Shown here piece after piece: positions 1 through 6,698 of a stretch of DNA of 8,792 bases. A program made the translations under genes and the position numbers. The notes under the pieces are model-generated. The model was given only the letters and a program-made list of their open reading frames with translations, searched no databases and was not told the DNA's origin. The stretch comes from Anaerolineaceae bacterium (lineage in GTDB: Bacteria > Chloroflexota > Anaerolineae > Anaerolineales > Anaerolineaceae), in NCBI GenBank assembly GCA_030620065.1, contig JAUXFJ010000051.1, positions 1 through 8,792 on the forward strand, in the 5' to 3' direction. Each line of letters starts with the position of its first letter. Within the stretch, counting starts at the first letter, position 1.

Positions 1-1
1 G

Positions 2-88
2 GATTTTGTCCATAAAAAGCAGCACCTGGATATCGTTGTGGAGTGCATCAAAGACAAGCTGTCTGGCAAAGAAGAAATGGTATTCTAA
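2..88 (+). CDS. C-terminal fragment of an unrecognised protein
   Basis: This frame is open from the left edge of the window for 28 codons and ends at TAA 86-88; the other two + frames have no comparable coding look. The encoded tail starts DFVHKKQHLDIVVECIKDKL and ends in EEMVF. It looks like an amphipathic, Lys/Glu-rich C-terminal helix of a soluble protein. Too little is present to assign a family, and the start lies outside the window. A short imperfect hairpin (AGCCGG 88-93 with CTGGCT 100-105) begins at the stop codon but has no T-run behind it, so it is at best a weak terminator. That this is coding is an inference from the open frame and its plausible composition. Confidence 0.55.
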   Translation, partial: DFVHKKQHLDIVVECIKDKLSGKEEMVF

Positions 89-411
89 GCCGGTTTAAGC
101 TGGCTCGCGCAATCAAATCAAAGTGTCTTGCTTTTATAATGCTTTTGGTCGACAATGATCGCAATCATTTAGCTGTGTCCCCAACCGTGAAATAACGCTG
201 AGATATATCGGGCAGCTCAAATCCCATAATAAATTTACGGACACCCACAGACCACCGCAGTGATGGTTAGTTATGCACGGGCGAATGCCAACCCCCATGC
301 GTCAGACCATCATAAGAAGCCTGGGGGAAATCCAATAGACAAATTGAAACCCTCCCTCTCAGTTCAAATATCATTCTGTCCTGGAAAACTGTATAATTGA
401 ATTTGTTCCTT
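89..411. other. Long non-coding stretch upstream of the ECF operon
   Basis: No convincing reading frame on either strand. It contains isolated -10-like TATAAT boxes at 135-140 and 392-397, neither with a good -35 at 16-18 bp. It also contains complementary segments that could fold in RNA: TGATGGT 261-267 with ACCATCA 306-312, and CCCCCA 292-297 with TGGGGG 322-327. These two pairings interleave, as in a pseudoknot. I could not match the region to a known riboswitch class. The stretch is unusually long compared with the other gaps in this window. Confidence 0.4.
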
Positions 412-437
412 TGCAACTTTCTCAAGCCATAATCGTA
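412..437 (+). promoter_or_regulatory. ECF-type promoter of the sigma/anti-sigma operon
   Basis: The sequence reads TGCAAC (412-417), 16 bases, then CGTA (434-437). This is very close to the TGAAAC-N16-CGTA consensus of the B. subtilis SigW/SigX group of ECF sigma factors. It sits directly before an ECF sigma gene, as expected for autoregulation. Transcription would begin at roughly 443-446, downstream of the ATG at 439 but upstream of the Shine-Dalgarno at 459-463, so it also helps decide the start codon. The motif alone would occur about once by chance in a window this size; its position is what makes it credible. Confidence 0.5.
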
Positions 438-468
438 TATGATAGTAGAAAACAAAACAGGAGATTTC

Positions 469-1065
469 TTGACCAACGGCGAAACTTTATGGATCAAGCA
501 GGCACGTCACGGTGACGATGAGGCTTTTGGCAGCCTAGTTGAAGCTTATCAAAAACCGGTCTTCAACCTATGCTATCGTATGCTCGGGAACGCCAACGAC
601 GCTGAAGACGCCGCACAGGAAAGTTTCATCCGTGCCTATCGTCATTTGAGACGCTATGATCCCAAAAGATCTTTCGCAACCTGGTTATTATCCATCGCTT
701 CGCATTACTGCATCGACTGTCTGCGAAGGAAGCAGCTTCCAACCATGTCCACCGCAGTTATCCCTGAAGAGACCGTCCCAGATACAGCTGCACCGAATCC
801 TGAAAGAAAAATCTTTTCTATTGAGAAGCAGGCTGAAATTCAAACACTTTTGGAAAGGATCAATCCAACAGACAGAGCCGCAATTATTTTTCGATACTGG
901 TACGACTATTCTGAAGTTGAGATCGCAGAAGCATTATCTTTATCAGTTAGCGCTGTAAAAAGTCGCCTGTTTCGAGCAAGAAGGGAACTTGCAAAATTAT
1001 GGTTATCTTCACAACCGTCCAATGGCGTGAAAGAGAGGAGACCGCATGAGTCACCAGCCTTATGA
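469..1065 (+). CDS. ECF (sigma-70 family) RNA polymerase sigma factor
   Basis: An extracytoplasmic-function sigma factor that would direct RNA polymerase to a small stress regulon. Counted from TTG 469 (198 aa), sigma region 2 spans about residues 23-89, with the region 2.2 signature DAEDAAQESF at 44-53 and the DNA-facing stretch RAYRHLRRYDP after it. A linker of about 35 residues follows. Sigma region 4 covers about 125-177, with a clear helix-turn-helix (YSEVEIAEALSLSVSAVKSR). The TTG start is chosen because AGGAG lies at 459-463, five bases upstream, and gives the family-typical N-terminus MTNGETLWIKQARHGDDEAF. The longer ATG start at 439 has no ribosome site and would lie ahead of the predicted transcription start. 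The 3' end overlaps the anti-sigma gene by 20 bp. Family assignment is secure; target genes are unknown. Confidence 0.93.
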   Translation: MTNGETLWIKQARHGDDEAFGSLVEAYQKPVFNLCYRMLGNANDAEDAAQESFIRAYRHLRRYDPKRSFATWLLSIASHYCIDCLRRKQLPTMSTAVIPEETVPDTAAPNPERKIFSIEKQAEIQTLLERINPTDRAAIIFRYWYDYSEVEIAEALSLSVSAVKSRLFRARRELAKLWLSSQPSNGVKERRPHESPAL

Positions 1066-1594
1066 AAAATGGCTGTTATCTGAAGAGGTCATCAGCCAGC
1101 AGGATAAAGAAAGTCTAAAGATACATTTGCAAGAATGTAAGTCTTGTCAGGATTTACACTATGCCTGGCAAGCAGTCGAACAAGAATTCGCTATTAACGC
1201 ACAGGTTGAACCCCAGAGTGGATTCGACCAGCGTTGGGAAATCCGCCTGGAAAAGACACGTGAAACCAGGCGTCAAAAGCGCATCACAGTATCGATCGGG
1301 ATCACCTTGGGGTTCAGCCTCTTGGCAACATGGTCAATCCTCCTTGCAGATCTAACAAATTTTTCACTGTCGTCCTTTCTTGGCAATCTCTTTGCCACAT
1401 TAGGACAATTCGTCTCAAGAATTATCCATATCCTTAGAGGGGTTGAGTCTCTGTTCAGGGCTTTCCCGCTTGCTATCCCAATCTCTGCAGCCATAGGTGT
1501 CTCTCTGATGGCCGTCGTCACCTTGCTACTCGCATTTTGGACCGCTTCACTTTTCAAGATCTACCAACCAAAACAAGGAGTTATATTAAAATGA
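1046..1594 (+). CDS. Membrane anti-sigma factor with zinc-finger (ZAS/zf-HC2) domain
   Basis: The predicted partner that binds and silences the upstream sigma factor. The N-terminal cytoplasmic part carries the HxxxCxxC zinc-binding motif (H27, C31, C34) typical of ZAS anti-sigma factors, followed by a helical stretch to about residue 75. A hydrophobic segment at 80-102 is a transmembrane helix and a second lies at about 142-170; the region between (105-138) is partly amphipathic. The 182-aa protein has no large extracytoplasmic sensor domain, so sensing would involve the short loop, the membrane or other proteins. The start is firm: GAGGAG at 1035-1040, five bases before ATG 1046, inside the sigma gene. 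The 20-bp overlap implies translational coupling and matched amounts of both proteins. The stop overlaps the next ATG (ATGA 1591-1594). The specific pairing is inferred from gene order. Confidence 0.88.
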   Translation: MSHQPYEKWLLSEEVISQQDKESLKIHLQECKSCQDLHYAWQAVEQEFAINAQVEPQSGFDQRWEIRLEKTRETRRQKRITVSIGITLGFSLLATWSILLADLTNFSLSSFLGNLFATLGQFVSRIIHILRGVESLFRAFPLAIPISAAIGVSLMAVVTLLLAFWTASLFKIYQPKQGVILK

Positions 1595-2661
1595 AAAAAA
1601 TCAATAAGTTCCTTCTTCCCGTATTCGTTATCATGTTTGTTGCTCTGGCTTTCCCTACTGCTGTACAGGCAAAGTCACTTCCCGACCAAATCGTGTTTGG
1701 CGAATCTTACACGCTTGACAGCAATGAAACACTCGATGGGAATCTGATCGTTATGGGCGGCGTTGCTACACTCGAAGAATCATCCGTTGTCACTGGAGAT
1801 GTGGCCGTTCTTGGTGGAGTACTAGATGCAAATGGTACAATCCTGGGCAATTTGGTAGTTATTTCCGGGACGGCAACTTTGGGAGATCACGCACTGGTGG
1901 AAGGTAAAATCCTTGCACCATCCGGGTTTGTTAATATTTCAGAGCAAGCTGAGGTATACGGTACCATAACTGAGGATTTCCTTGACTACTTCAACTTCAA
2001 TAATCTAAATGTTAATTCATCCTCCTTAAAAGCATTTCAAAATAATTCCTGGTCGTTCGGGGTAAGCCTTTTAGTCAACCTGCTGCGTTTCTTGGCACAG
2101 ACCTTGGTCCTCGCAGCACTGTCGATGATGATGATCCTCATAATGCCAAAGCCTGCTGAAACCATCACAAAAGCTATCATCGATCAGCCATGGCCAGTAA
2201 TTGGCTTTGGTTTGCTGACAATCCTTGCCTTACCGATTGCAGCACTCATTTTAGCGATTACACTAATCTTAGCGCCCGTCAGTCTGCTTGCCTTGGTTGC
2301 TTTTGCCCTTTCGATCCTTCTTGGATGGCTAGTGGTTGGCTATGAAATCGGCAACCGCATGCAAGTGATGTTTAAGGCAAACTGGCATCCAGCTGTTTCG
2401 GCAGGTTTGGGTACCTTGGTACTCTCACTTCTGGCGAAAGGTGCTAATCTCATTCCCTGCATTGGCTGGATACTACCTTTCTTTGTAGCGGTTGTTGGCT
2501 TAGGTGCCGTGATCCTAACAATATGGGGTACAAAGCCCTATCCACGGCAGATTGGTGAGACGCAGGCAGCTATCGAACCGGAAGTAATAAAAGCAGTAGT
2601 CCCCAAAAAGGTGGCAGCCAAACCACGCAAGCCCACAAAGGCAAAACCAAAACAATCCTAA
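1591..2661 (+). CDS. Polymer-forming (bactofilin-like) membrane protein
   Basis: A 356-aa envelope protein of unknown precise role. Residues 1-27 form a signal peptide (basic MKK, hydrophobic core, likely cleavage after VQA). Residues about 45-127 are a short-period repeat with regularly spaced G and V/L/I (LDGNLIVMGG, VTGDVAVLGG, ILGNLVVISG), the pattern of the right-handed beta-helix in bactofilin/polymer-forming domains. Hydrophobic helices follow at about 158-185, 203-227, 228-252 and 286-312, with a possible further one at 268-283. The tail (329-356) is rich in Lys, Pro and Ala. If the signal peptide is cleaved, the beta-helix faces outside, unlike cytoplasmic bactofilins. The start is ATG 1591 (AAGGAG 1575-1580), overlapping the anti-sigma stop; an in-frame ATG at 1537 would bury the signal peptide and is rejected. 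Operon position suggests a structural output, or a sensor, of the sigma system. Confidence 0.82.
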   Translation: MKKINKFLLPVFVIMFVALAFPTAVQAKSLPDQIVFGESYTLDSNETLDGNLIVMGGVATLEESSVVTGDVAVLGGVLDANGTILGNLVVISGTATLGDHALVEGKILAPSGFVNISEQAEVYGTITEDFLDYFNFNNLNVNSSSLKAFQNNSWSFGVSLLVNLLRFLAQTLVLAALSMMMILIMPKPAETITKAIIDQPWPVIGFGLLTILALPIAALILAITLILAPVSLLALVAFALSILLGWLVVGYEIGNRMQVMFKANWHPAVSAGLGTLVLSLLAKGANLIPCIGWILPFFVAVVGLGAVILTIWGTKPYPRQIGETQAAIEPEVIKAVVPKKVAAKPRKPTKAKPKQS

Positions 2662-2671
2662 GACTTTCCGG

Positions 2672-2696
2672 GAGTATGAATTTTCAATTCTTACTC
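2672..2696 (+). repeat. Imperfect hairpin in the gap after the polymer-forming gene
   Basis: GAGTATGAATT (2672-2682) and AATTCTTACTC (2686-2696) form an 11-bp stem with one T-T mismatch and a TTC loop, beginning 11 bases after the stop codon. No T-run follows (CGTAAACGG), so it is not a standard intrinsic terminator. It could attenuate transcription or protect the 3' end of the upstream message. Confidence 0.4.
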
Positions 2697-2739
2697 GTAA
2701 ACGGTAGGGATTGAAAGATGAGCAACTGATTTATGAGTC

Positions 2740-2748
2740 TGTTATGAT
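2740..2748 (+). promoter_or_regulatory. Possible extended -10 for the toast-rack gene
   Basis: TG at 2740-2741, one base, then TATGAT (2743-2748) resembles an extended -10 element. No good -35 hexamer lies at 15-19 bp. Initiation near 2755 would leave only about 15 bases before the ATG, starting next to the AAGGAG at 2756-2761. It could give the gene sigma-operon-independent expression; readthrough from the operon is equally possible. Confidence 0.25.
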
Positions 2749-2769
2749 AATAGATAAGGAGTAGAAAAT

Positions 2770-3627
2770 ATGAAACGATCTTTAATCACCCCAATTATAG
2801 TTATGATCCTAGTTAGCCTGGCCTGTTCGGTAAACATAAACTTGCCCGAAATGGAAGTCGGTGACACGCTGGTGCTCAATCTGGACCAACCATTGACCAA
2901 TAGCAGCGATGTTGTTTCAATTGATCTTAGCATGGGCGCCGGGTCTCTTTCCATCAGCGGCGGTGCGCCTGGATTGATCAACGGCTCGATAGAATATAAT
3001 GTGGCGGATTGGGAACCGGCTATTAGCCAACGCAGTGATAGTTTTAGCATTAAACAGGTTCGCGCCTTAAGCATCTCCGGAATTCCGACAGATAAGATCG
3101 TCAATGATTGGGATCTTATGCTCTCAAGCCAGGTTCCTTTGGAACTGAACATAGAGGCTGGTGCTTATAAAGGCAGCCTGGATTTCAGCGGTTTGAGACT
3201 TCGTAAACTGGATATCCTCGAAGGTGCTAGTGAAACAACCGTGAACTTCGACGTTCCAAATCCAGAAGTCATAAATAACTTTAAATTTCAAACCGGTGCG
3301 TCATTTGTAAAACTATATGGTTTGGCAAACGCAAATTTTAAATCAATGGACTTCGTCAGCGGTGCGGGCAGTTATGTGTTTAGTTTCGATGGAACTCTCC
3401 AGCAGGATGCTGAAGTGAACATCAAGAGTGCGGCAAGTAATTTGGAGATCTTGATCCCAAGTGGCATGAAGGTTGTTATAGTAAATCAGGGTAAAGTCAT
3501 CAACATCAACACGAAAGGCACCTGGACGATTAAAGACAATACTTATTCTACCCCTGGCGATGGTTTCACCCTAACGATCACAATCAATATGGCCGTTGGA
3601 AATATTGTATTGTCGCACGCTGAATAA
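2770..3627 (+). CDS. Secreted toast-rack (DUF2154/LiaF-like) domain protein, probable lipoprotein
   Basis: A 285-aa exported protein with an all-beta repeat fold. Residues 1-18 are a signal peptide ending SLAC; C19 is a plausible lipid-attachment cysteine although the lipobox is not ideal (Ser at -3, Leu at -2). The mature part matches the toast-rack pattern: an N-terminal module at about 47-135 (IDLSMGAGSLSISGG, a conserved-looking W81-E-P, then DWDLML with SQVPLELNIEAGA), then stacked strands each closing on a GA/GAG turn (EGASETTVNFDVPNP, QTGASFVKLYGLANA, SGAGSYVFSFDGTL). Toast-rack domains occur in LiaF, LiaG and VraT-type envelope-stress proteins. AAGGAG at 2756-2761 supports ATG 2770. 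It lies 108 bp after the polymer-forming gene on the same strand, so it may belong to the same regulon. The fold is recognised from the repeat pattern; its ligand and role are unknown. Confidence 0.8.
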   Translation: MKRSLITPIIVMILVSLACSVNINLPEMEVGDTLVLNLDQPLTNSSDVVSIDLSMGAGSLSISGGAPGLINGSIEYNVADWEPAISQRSDSFSIKQVRALSISGIPTDKIVNDWDLMLSSQVPLELNIEAGAYKGSLDFSGLRLRKLDILEGASETTVNFDVPNPEVINNFKFQTGASFVKLYGLANANFKSMDFVSGAGSYVFSFDGTLQQDAEVNIKSAASNLEILIPSGMKVVIVNQGKVININTKGTWTIKDNTYSTPGDGFTLTITINMAVGNIVLSHAE

Positions 3628-3703
3628 CATGTGAGCACGAATAACTTGTATTCACCGCAACGTTCACTTGACAAAAATACAGCCATATGATTAAATATAA
3701 ATA

Positions 3704-3751
3704 CTCGTTGGCTGGGTGCCCCCCTCACCTAGTCAACGAGCCTTTTAATTT
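3704..3751 (+). terminator. Strong hairpin terminator, possibly bidirectional
   Basis: Arms 3704-3718 and 3726-3740 pair over 15 positions on the + strand, 13 as Watson-Crick pairs and two as G-U, around a C-rich 7-base loop. The tail CCTTTTAATTT follows. It lies 76 bases after the toast-rack stop. Read from the - strand the hairpin is followed by the A/T-rich TATTTATATTTAA, so it could also end obg transcripts, which stop at 3898. The remaining bases to 3897 hold no gene that I can support. Confidence 0.7.
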
Positions 3752-3897
3752 CCAGACAGAGACCTAATGATGCAAAAGAAATTATGATGGGAATTTCAAC
3801 CTTGATCTACAAAGACTCCTTATCTAAATCCCTCAATTAGTCGGATCATTACTATTCAACTATATATACTGGCTGAGCCTATTCAACAGCCCTGCAA

Positions 3898-5157
3898 TCA
3901 ATCCTGCCACTCCAACACATGGTCATTGATATAAACACTGTCCCCCTCTTGGATCCCTGCCTCGCGCAGGGCTTCTTCGAGCCCAATAACGCTCATCAAT
4001 CGCTGGAATCGCCTGGCAGACCCATGATGCTCCCAATAGGTCATTGCAGCTGCCCGTTCAATCGATTTTCCAAATACGCGCCATCCGCCCTCTTCACGCT
4101 CGATCCTGAAAGCACGCGGGTCTTCCGCAGCTCGATAAACTGGGAGAGCTTCAAGCGGGGCAGGCTTTGGTGCTGATTCTACTAATTCAAATGCCTTCCA
4201 CATCAGCTCGCGAACATTCATGTGTGTTACTGCGGAAACAGGCATTACATCCACACCCAAAGCTTTTAGCTCTGCCTGAACGCTGGGCCAGCGCTCGGCA
4301 ACCATAGGTAAATCCATTTTGTTGAAAGCTACGATCTGGAGCTTTTCAGACAATTTCTCATCGAACATTGCCATCTCGCTATTGATCTGTGAATAATCTA
4401 AGATTGGATCTTCTGAAAGACCATCCAACAGATGAATGATCACACGCGTACGTTGAATGTGCCGCAGAAATTCAAAACCCAAACCCACGCCCATATGCGC
4501 ACCTTCGATCAAGCCTGGGATATCTGCTAAAACCATTGATTTATTATGTTCCAACATCAACACCCCGAGGTTGGGTGACAGTGTTGTGAAGGGATAATCA
4601 GCTATTTTGGGCTTAGCGTTGGTAACCACCGCTAATAAGCTGGATTTGCCGGCATTCGGCACCCCTACAAGCCCGACATCAGCAATAAGCTTAAGCTCCA
4701 ATCTAAGGTTTAAAAACTCTCCCGGTTCACCTTTTTCAGCAGTTCGTGGTACTTGATTACGAGAGGATGCAAAGTGCTGGTTTCCCCTGCCTCCACGACC
4801 AGCTTTAGCCACTACCAATCGCTGCCCAGGTTCAACAAGGTCCCCTAAAATCGCTCCGCTTTCCGCATTAAAAACAACCGTACCAGGCGGGACGGGTATG
4901 ATCAAGTCTTTTGCAGACTTGCCAGTCATGTTATTGGGTCCCCCCCTGCGGCCATCTTTAGCGATAAAACGTTGATTTAAATGAAATTTAACCAGCGTGT
5001 TCAATGTTGGCGCAACCTCAAGGATAACGCTCCCACCGCGGCCGCCATCTCCCCCATCCGGCCCACCATGAGGTTTATACTTTTCTCGATGGAAATGCAC
5101 CACACCATCGCCGCCCGTACCTGATTGTACATAAATCTCAGTTTTATCCAGAAACAT
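3898..5157 (-). CDS. obg: Obg family GTPase (ribosome assembly)
   Basis: An essential GTPase that associates with the large ribosomal subunit and links its maturation to GTP and stress-nucleotide levels. From ATG 5157 (419 aa) all three domains are present. The glycine-rich Obg fold covers 1-156 (GTGGDGVVHFHREK, GGPDGGDGGRGG). The G domain has the P-loop GVPNAGKSS at 165-173, YPFTT at 188-192 (G2), DIPG at 212-215 (G3), NKMD at 279-282 (G4) and SAV at 308-310 (G5). The C-terminal OCT domain covers about 347-415 and ends VLEWQD. All G motifs are intact and the length is typical of OCT-containing Obg. The frame also opens with GTG at 5163, but MFLDKTEIYV is the usual N-terminus and GAGTGAT just ahead of 5157 can serve as ribosome site. 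A hairpin and -10 boxes upstream suggest its own promoter. Confidence 0.97.
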   Translation of the reverse strand: MFLDKTEIYVQSGTGGDGVVHFHREKYKPHGGPDGGDGGRGGSVILEVAPTLNTLVKFHLNQRFIAKDGRRGGPNNMTGKSAKDLIIPVPPGTVVFNAESGAILGDLVEPGQRLVVAKAGRGGRGNQHFASSRNQVPRTAEKGEPGEFLNLRLELKLIADVGLVGVPNAGKSSLLAVVTNAKPKIADYPFTTLSPNLGVLMLEHNKSMVLADIPGLIEGAHMGVGLGFEFLRHIQRTRVIIHLLDGLSEDPILDYSQINSEMAMFDEKLSEKLQIVAFNKMDLPMVAERWPSVQAELKALGVDVMPVSAVTHMNVRELMWKAFELVESAPKPAPLEALPVYRAAEDPRAFRIEREEGGWRVFGKSIERAAAMTYWEHHGSARRFQRLMSVIGLEEALREAGIQEGDSVYINDHVLEWQD

Positions 5158-5188
5158 TATCACTCACACTTTTTTAGTTTATAGGCTA

Positions 5189-5218
5189 ATTATAAGGCTT
5201 TCTTACAGCCTCATTATA
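5189..5218 (-). promoter_or_regulatory. Candidate -10 elements for obg
   Basis: Two perfect TATAAT boxes occur on the - strand, at 5218-5213 and 5194-5189, between the terminator-like hairpin and the obg start. Neither has a convincing -35 hexamer at normal spacing. A small inverted repeat (AGGCT, 7 bases, AGCCT; 5195-5211) lies between the boxes and could be an operator or chance. Confidence 0.3.
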
Positions 5219-5255
5219 AAATATAACAGGGATCAGGCTTGAACCCTGACCCCTG
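5212..5255 (-). terminator. Terminator-like hairpin between the COG2403 gene and obg
   Basis: On the - strand CAGGGGTCAGG (5255-5245) pairs with CCTGATCCCTG (5237-5227) over 11 positions, including one G-U, around a 7-base loop. The tail TTATATTTTATAAT follows. The + strand version has an A-C mismatch at the wobble position and a poorer tail, so the - strand is favoured. It lies 66 bases beyond the COG2403 stop and probably ends or attenuates that transcript before obg. Confidence 0.55.
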
Positions 5256-5320
5256 ATTTCGTCTTCTGAAACAACAACCTCTCAAGTTGCTGCCTATTTA
5301 TTGCACACTAGATCAAACAA

Positions 5321-6640
5321 CTATTTCGCAAACTTTTTCTGCAGAATATCCTTCAATGTTGGCTTACCAATTTCCTGCAGTTCATAACGTACACGCTGCG
5401 AGGGTTTCTTGATCGTCATGATGCGGTTCAGATCGATCGGAGTCCCAATAATGACCAAATCAACATCCGCATTTTCAATAGTTATTTCAAGATCGTGTAC
5501 CATGCTTTCACCGTAACCCATCGCAGGCAATATCTTGCCCGTGTCAGGATACTTTCGATAGGTATCAATGATCGAACCAACAGCATAAGGGCGTGGATCC
5601 ACAATTTCAGCCGCACCAAAACGTCTGGCGGCAACGTAACCAGCCCCATAAGCCATACCACCGTGCGTGAGCGTCGGACCATCTTCAACAACCAGGACTC
5701 GCTTCCCGCGGATCGCCCCGGGATCATCCACAAAAATTGGGGAGGCGCCCTCGATGATTACCGCTTCAGGATTCAATGCGTGCAGGTTTTCCCTTACTGT
5801 GATCACATCTTCAGCATTAGCAGTATCCACTTTATTGATCACAAACACATCTGCCATACGCACATTTGTCTCACCAGGATAATAATGTAATTCATGACCG
5901 GCTCGATGCGGGTCAGCCACAACGATCAACAGATCAGGTACATAGAATGAAAAATCATTGTTACCGCCATCCCAAAGGATGATATCCACTTCCTTTTCCG
6001 CTTCGCGCAGGATCGCTTCATAATCGACACCGGCATAAACGATCACACCATTATCAAGATGCGGCTCATATTCGTCGCGTTCTTCAATTGTGCATTCATG
6101 TTTGTCCAAATCGCTGTAACTTGCAAAACGCTGAACACGCTGCTTAACAAGATCTCCATACGGCATCGGATGACGAATGGCAGCCACTTTATAGCCCATA
6201 TCCCGCAGAATCAATGAAACCAGTCGCGTGGTTTGGCTTTTACCAGAACCGGTGCGAACAGCGCAGACAGCAACCACTGGCTTAGTTGATTTCAGTTGAG
6301 TGGCCTTGCTCCCCATCAGCCGAAAATCTGCACCAAGCGCATTAACAAGCGCAGCCTTATGCATAACATAAGTATGCGGAACGTCACTGTAAGCAAATAC
6401 AACCTGCTCAACTTTCAGATCTTTGATCAACTTAGCCAGCTCACTTTCTGGATAGATCGCAATACCATCCGGGTATAAGGAACCAGCAAGTTCAGCAGGA
6501 TATTTGCGCCCCTCAATGTTGGGGATTTGGGTGGCTGTAAAGGCTACAACTTCATAATCCTCATTATCGCGGAAAAATGTATTGAAGTTATGAAAATCCC
6601 GTCCAGCGGCACCCATGATTAACGTTCGTATTCGAGCCAT
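5321..6640 (-). CDS. COG2403 P-loop protein, cyclic 2,3-diphosphoglycerate synthetase-like
   Basis: A 439-aa cytoplasmic nucleotide-binding protein. It resembles the archaeal enzyme that cyclises 2,3-diphosphoglycerate with ATP, and its bacterial relatives often annotated as predicted GTPase. Residues 1-115 form a Rossmann-like domain opening with RTLIMGAAGRDFHNFN. The P-loop VRTGSGKSQTT spans 128-138, with catalytic-type K134 and S135. A Walker B-like segment IILWDGGNND sits at 220-229 and NKVD at 269-272. A glycine-rich stretch (THGGMAYGAGYVAA) lies at 325-338. Length matches the family. AAAGGAG at 6658-6652 lies 11 bases before ATG 6640, a slightly long spacing. It starts 58 bp after argS stops, with no terminator, so the two are probably cotranscribed. 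The archaeal product is known as a thermoprotectant and storage compound; whether this protein makes it is not shown, and a different substrate is likely. Confidence 0.85.
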   Translation of the reverse strand: MARIRTLIMGAAGRDFHNFNTFFRDNEDYEVVAFTATQIPNIEGRKYPAELAGSLYPDGIAIYPESELAKLIKDLKVEQVVFAYSDVPHTYVMHKAALVNALGADFRLMGSKATQLKSTKPVVAVCAVRTGSGKSQTTRLVSLILRDMGYKVAAIRHPMPYGDLVKQRVQRFASYSDLDKHECTIEERDEYEPHLDNGVIVYAGVDYEAILREAEKEVDIILWDGGNNDFSFYVPDLLIVVADPHRAGHELHYYPGETNVRMADVFVINKVDTANAEDVITVRENLHALNPEAVIIEGASPIFVDDPGAIRGKRVLVVEDGPTLTHGGMAYGAGYVAARRFGAAEIVDPRPYAVGSIIDTYRKYPDTGKILPAMGYGESMVHDLEITIENADVDLVIIGTPIDLNRIMTIKKPSQRVRYELQEIGKPTLKDILQKKFAK

Positions 6641-6698
6641 AAATTATAATTCTCCTTTAGCATTCAGGTTTTTTGCTATTGTCCCAAACAATTATATT

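Noticed and set aside
135..140. Perfect TATAAT as a promoter
   Set aside because: No -35 hexamer at 15-19 bp and no extended -10 TG; one such box is unremarkable in an A/T-rich gap.
439..468. ATG 439 as start of the sigma factor
   Set aside because: No Shine-Dalgarno ahead of it, upstream of the likely transcription start, and it adds ten residues not typical of ECF N-termini; TTG 469 has AGGAG at ideal spacing.
267..497. 76-codon - strand open frame spanning the ECF upstream region
   Set aside because: It covers the predicted ECF promoter and the sigma gene start, has no ribosome site seen, and its product has no recognisable domain pattern.
1537..1590. In-frame ATG 1537 as start of the polymer-forming protein
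   Set aside because: It would put 18 residues before a clear MKK signal peptide and lies deep in the anti-sigma gene; ATG 1591 has AAGGAG and a 4-bp coupling overlap.
3871..3891. Hairpin GGCTG/CAGCC just after obg as its terminator
   Set aside because: Only a 5-bp stem with an 11-base loop and no T-run; the 15-pair hairpin at 3704-3740 is far stronger.
5482..5890. Overlapping open frames on both strands inside the COG2403 gene
   Set aside because: Shadows of a well-supported coding frame; no domain patterns or ribosome sites.
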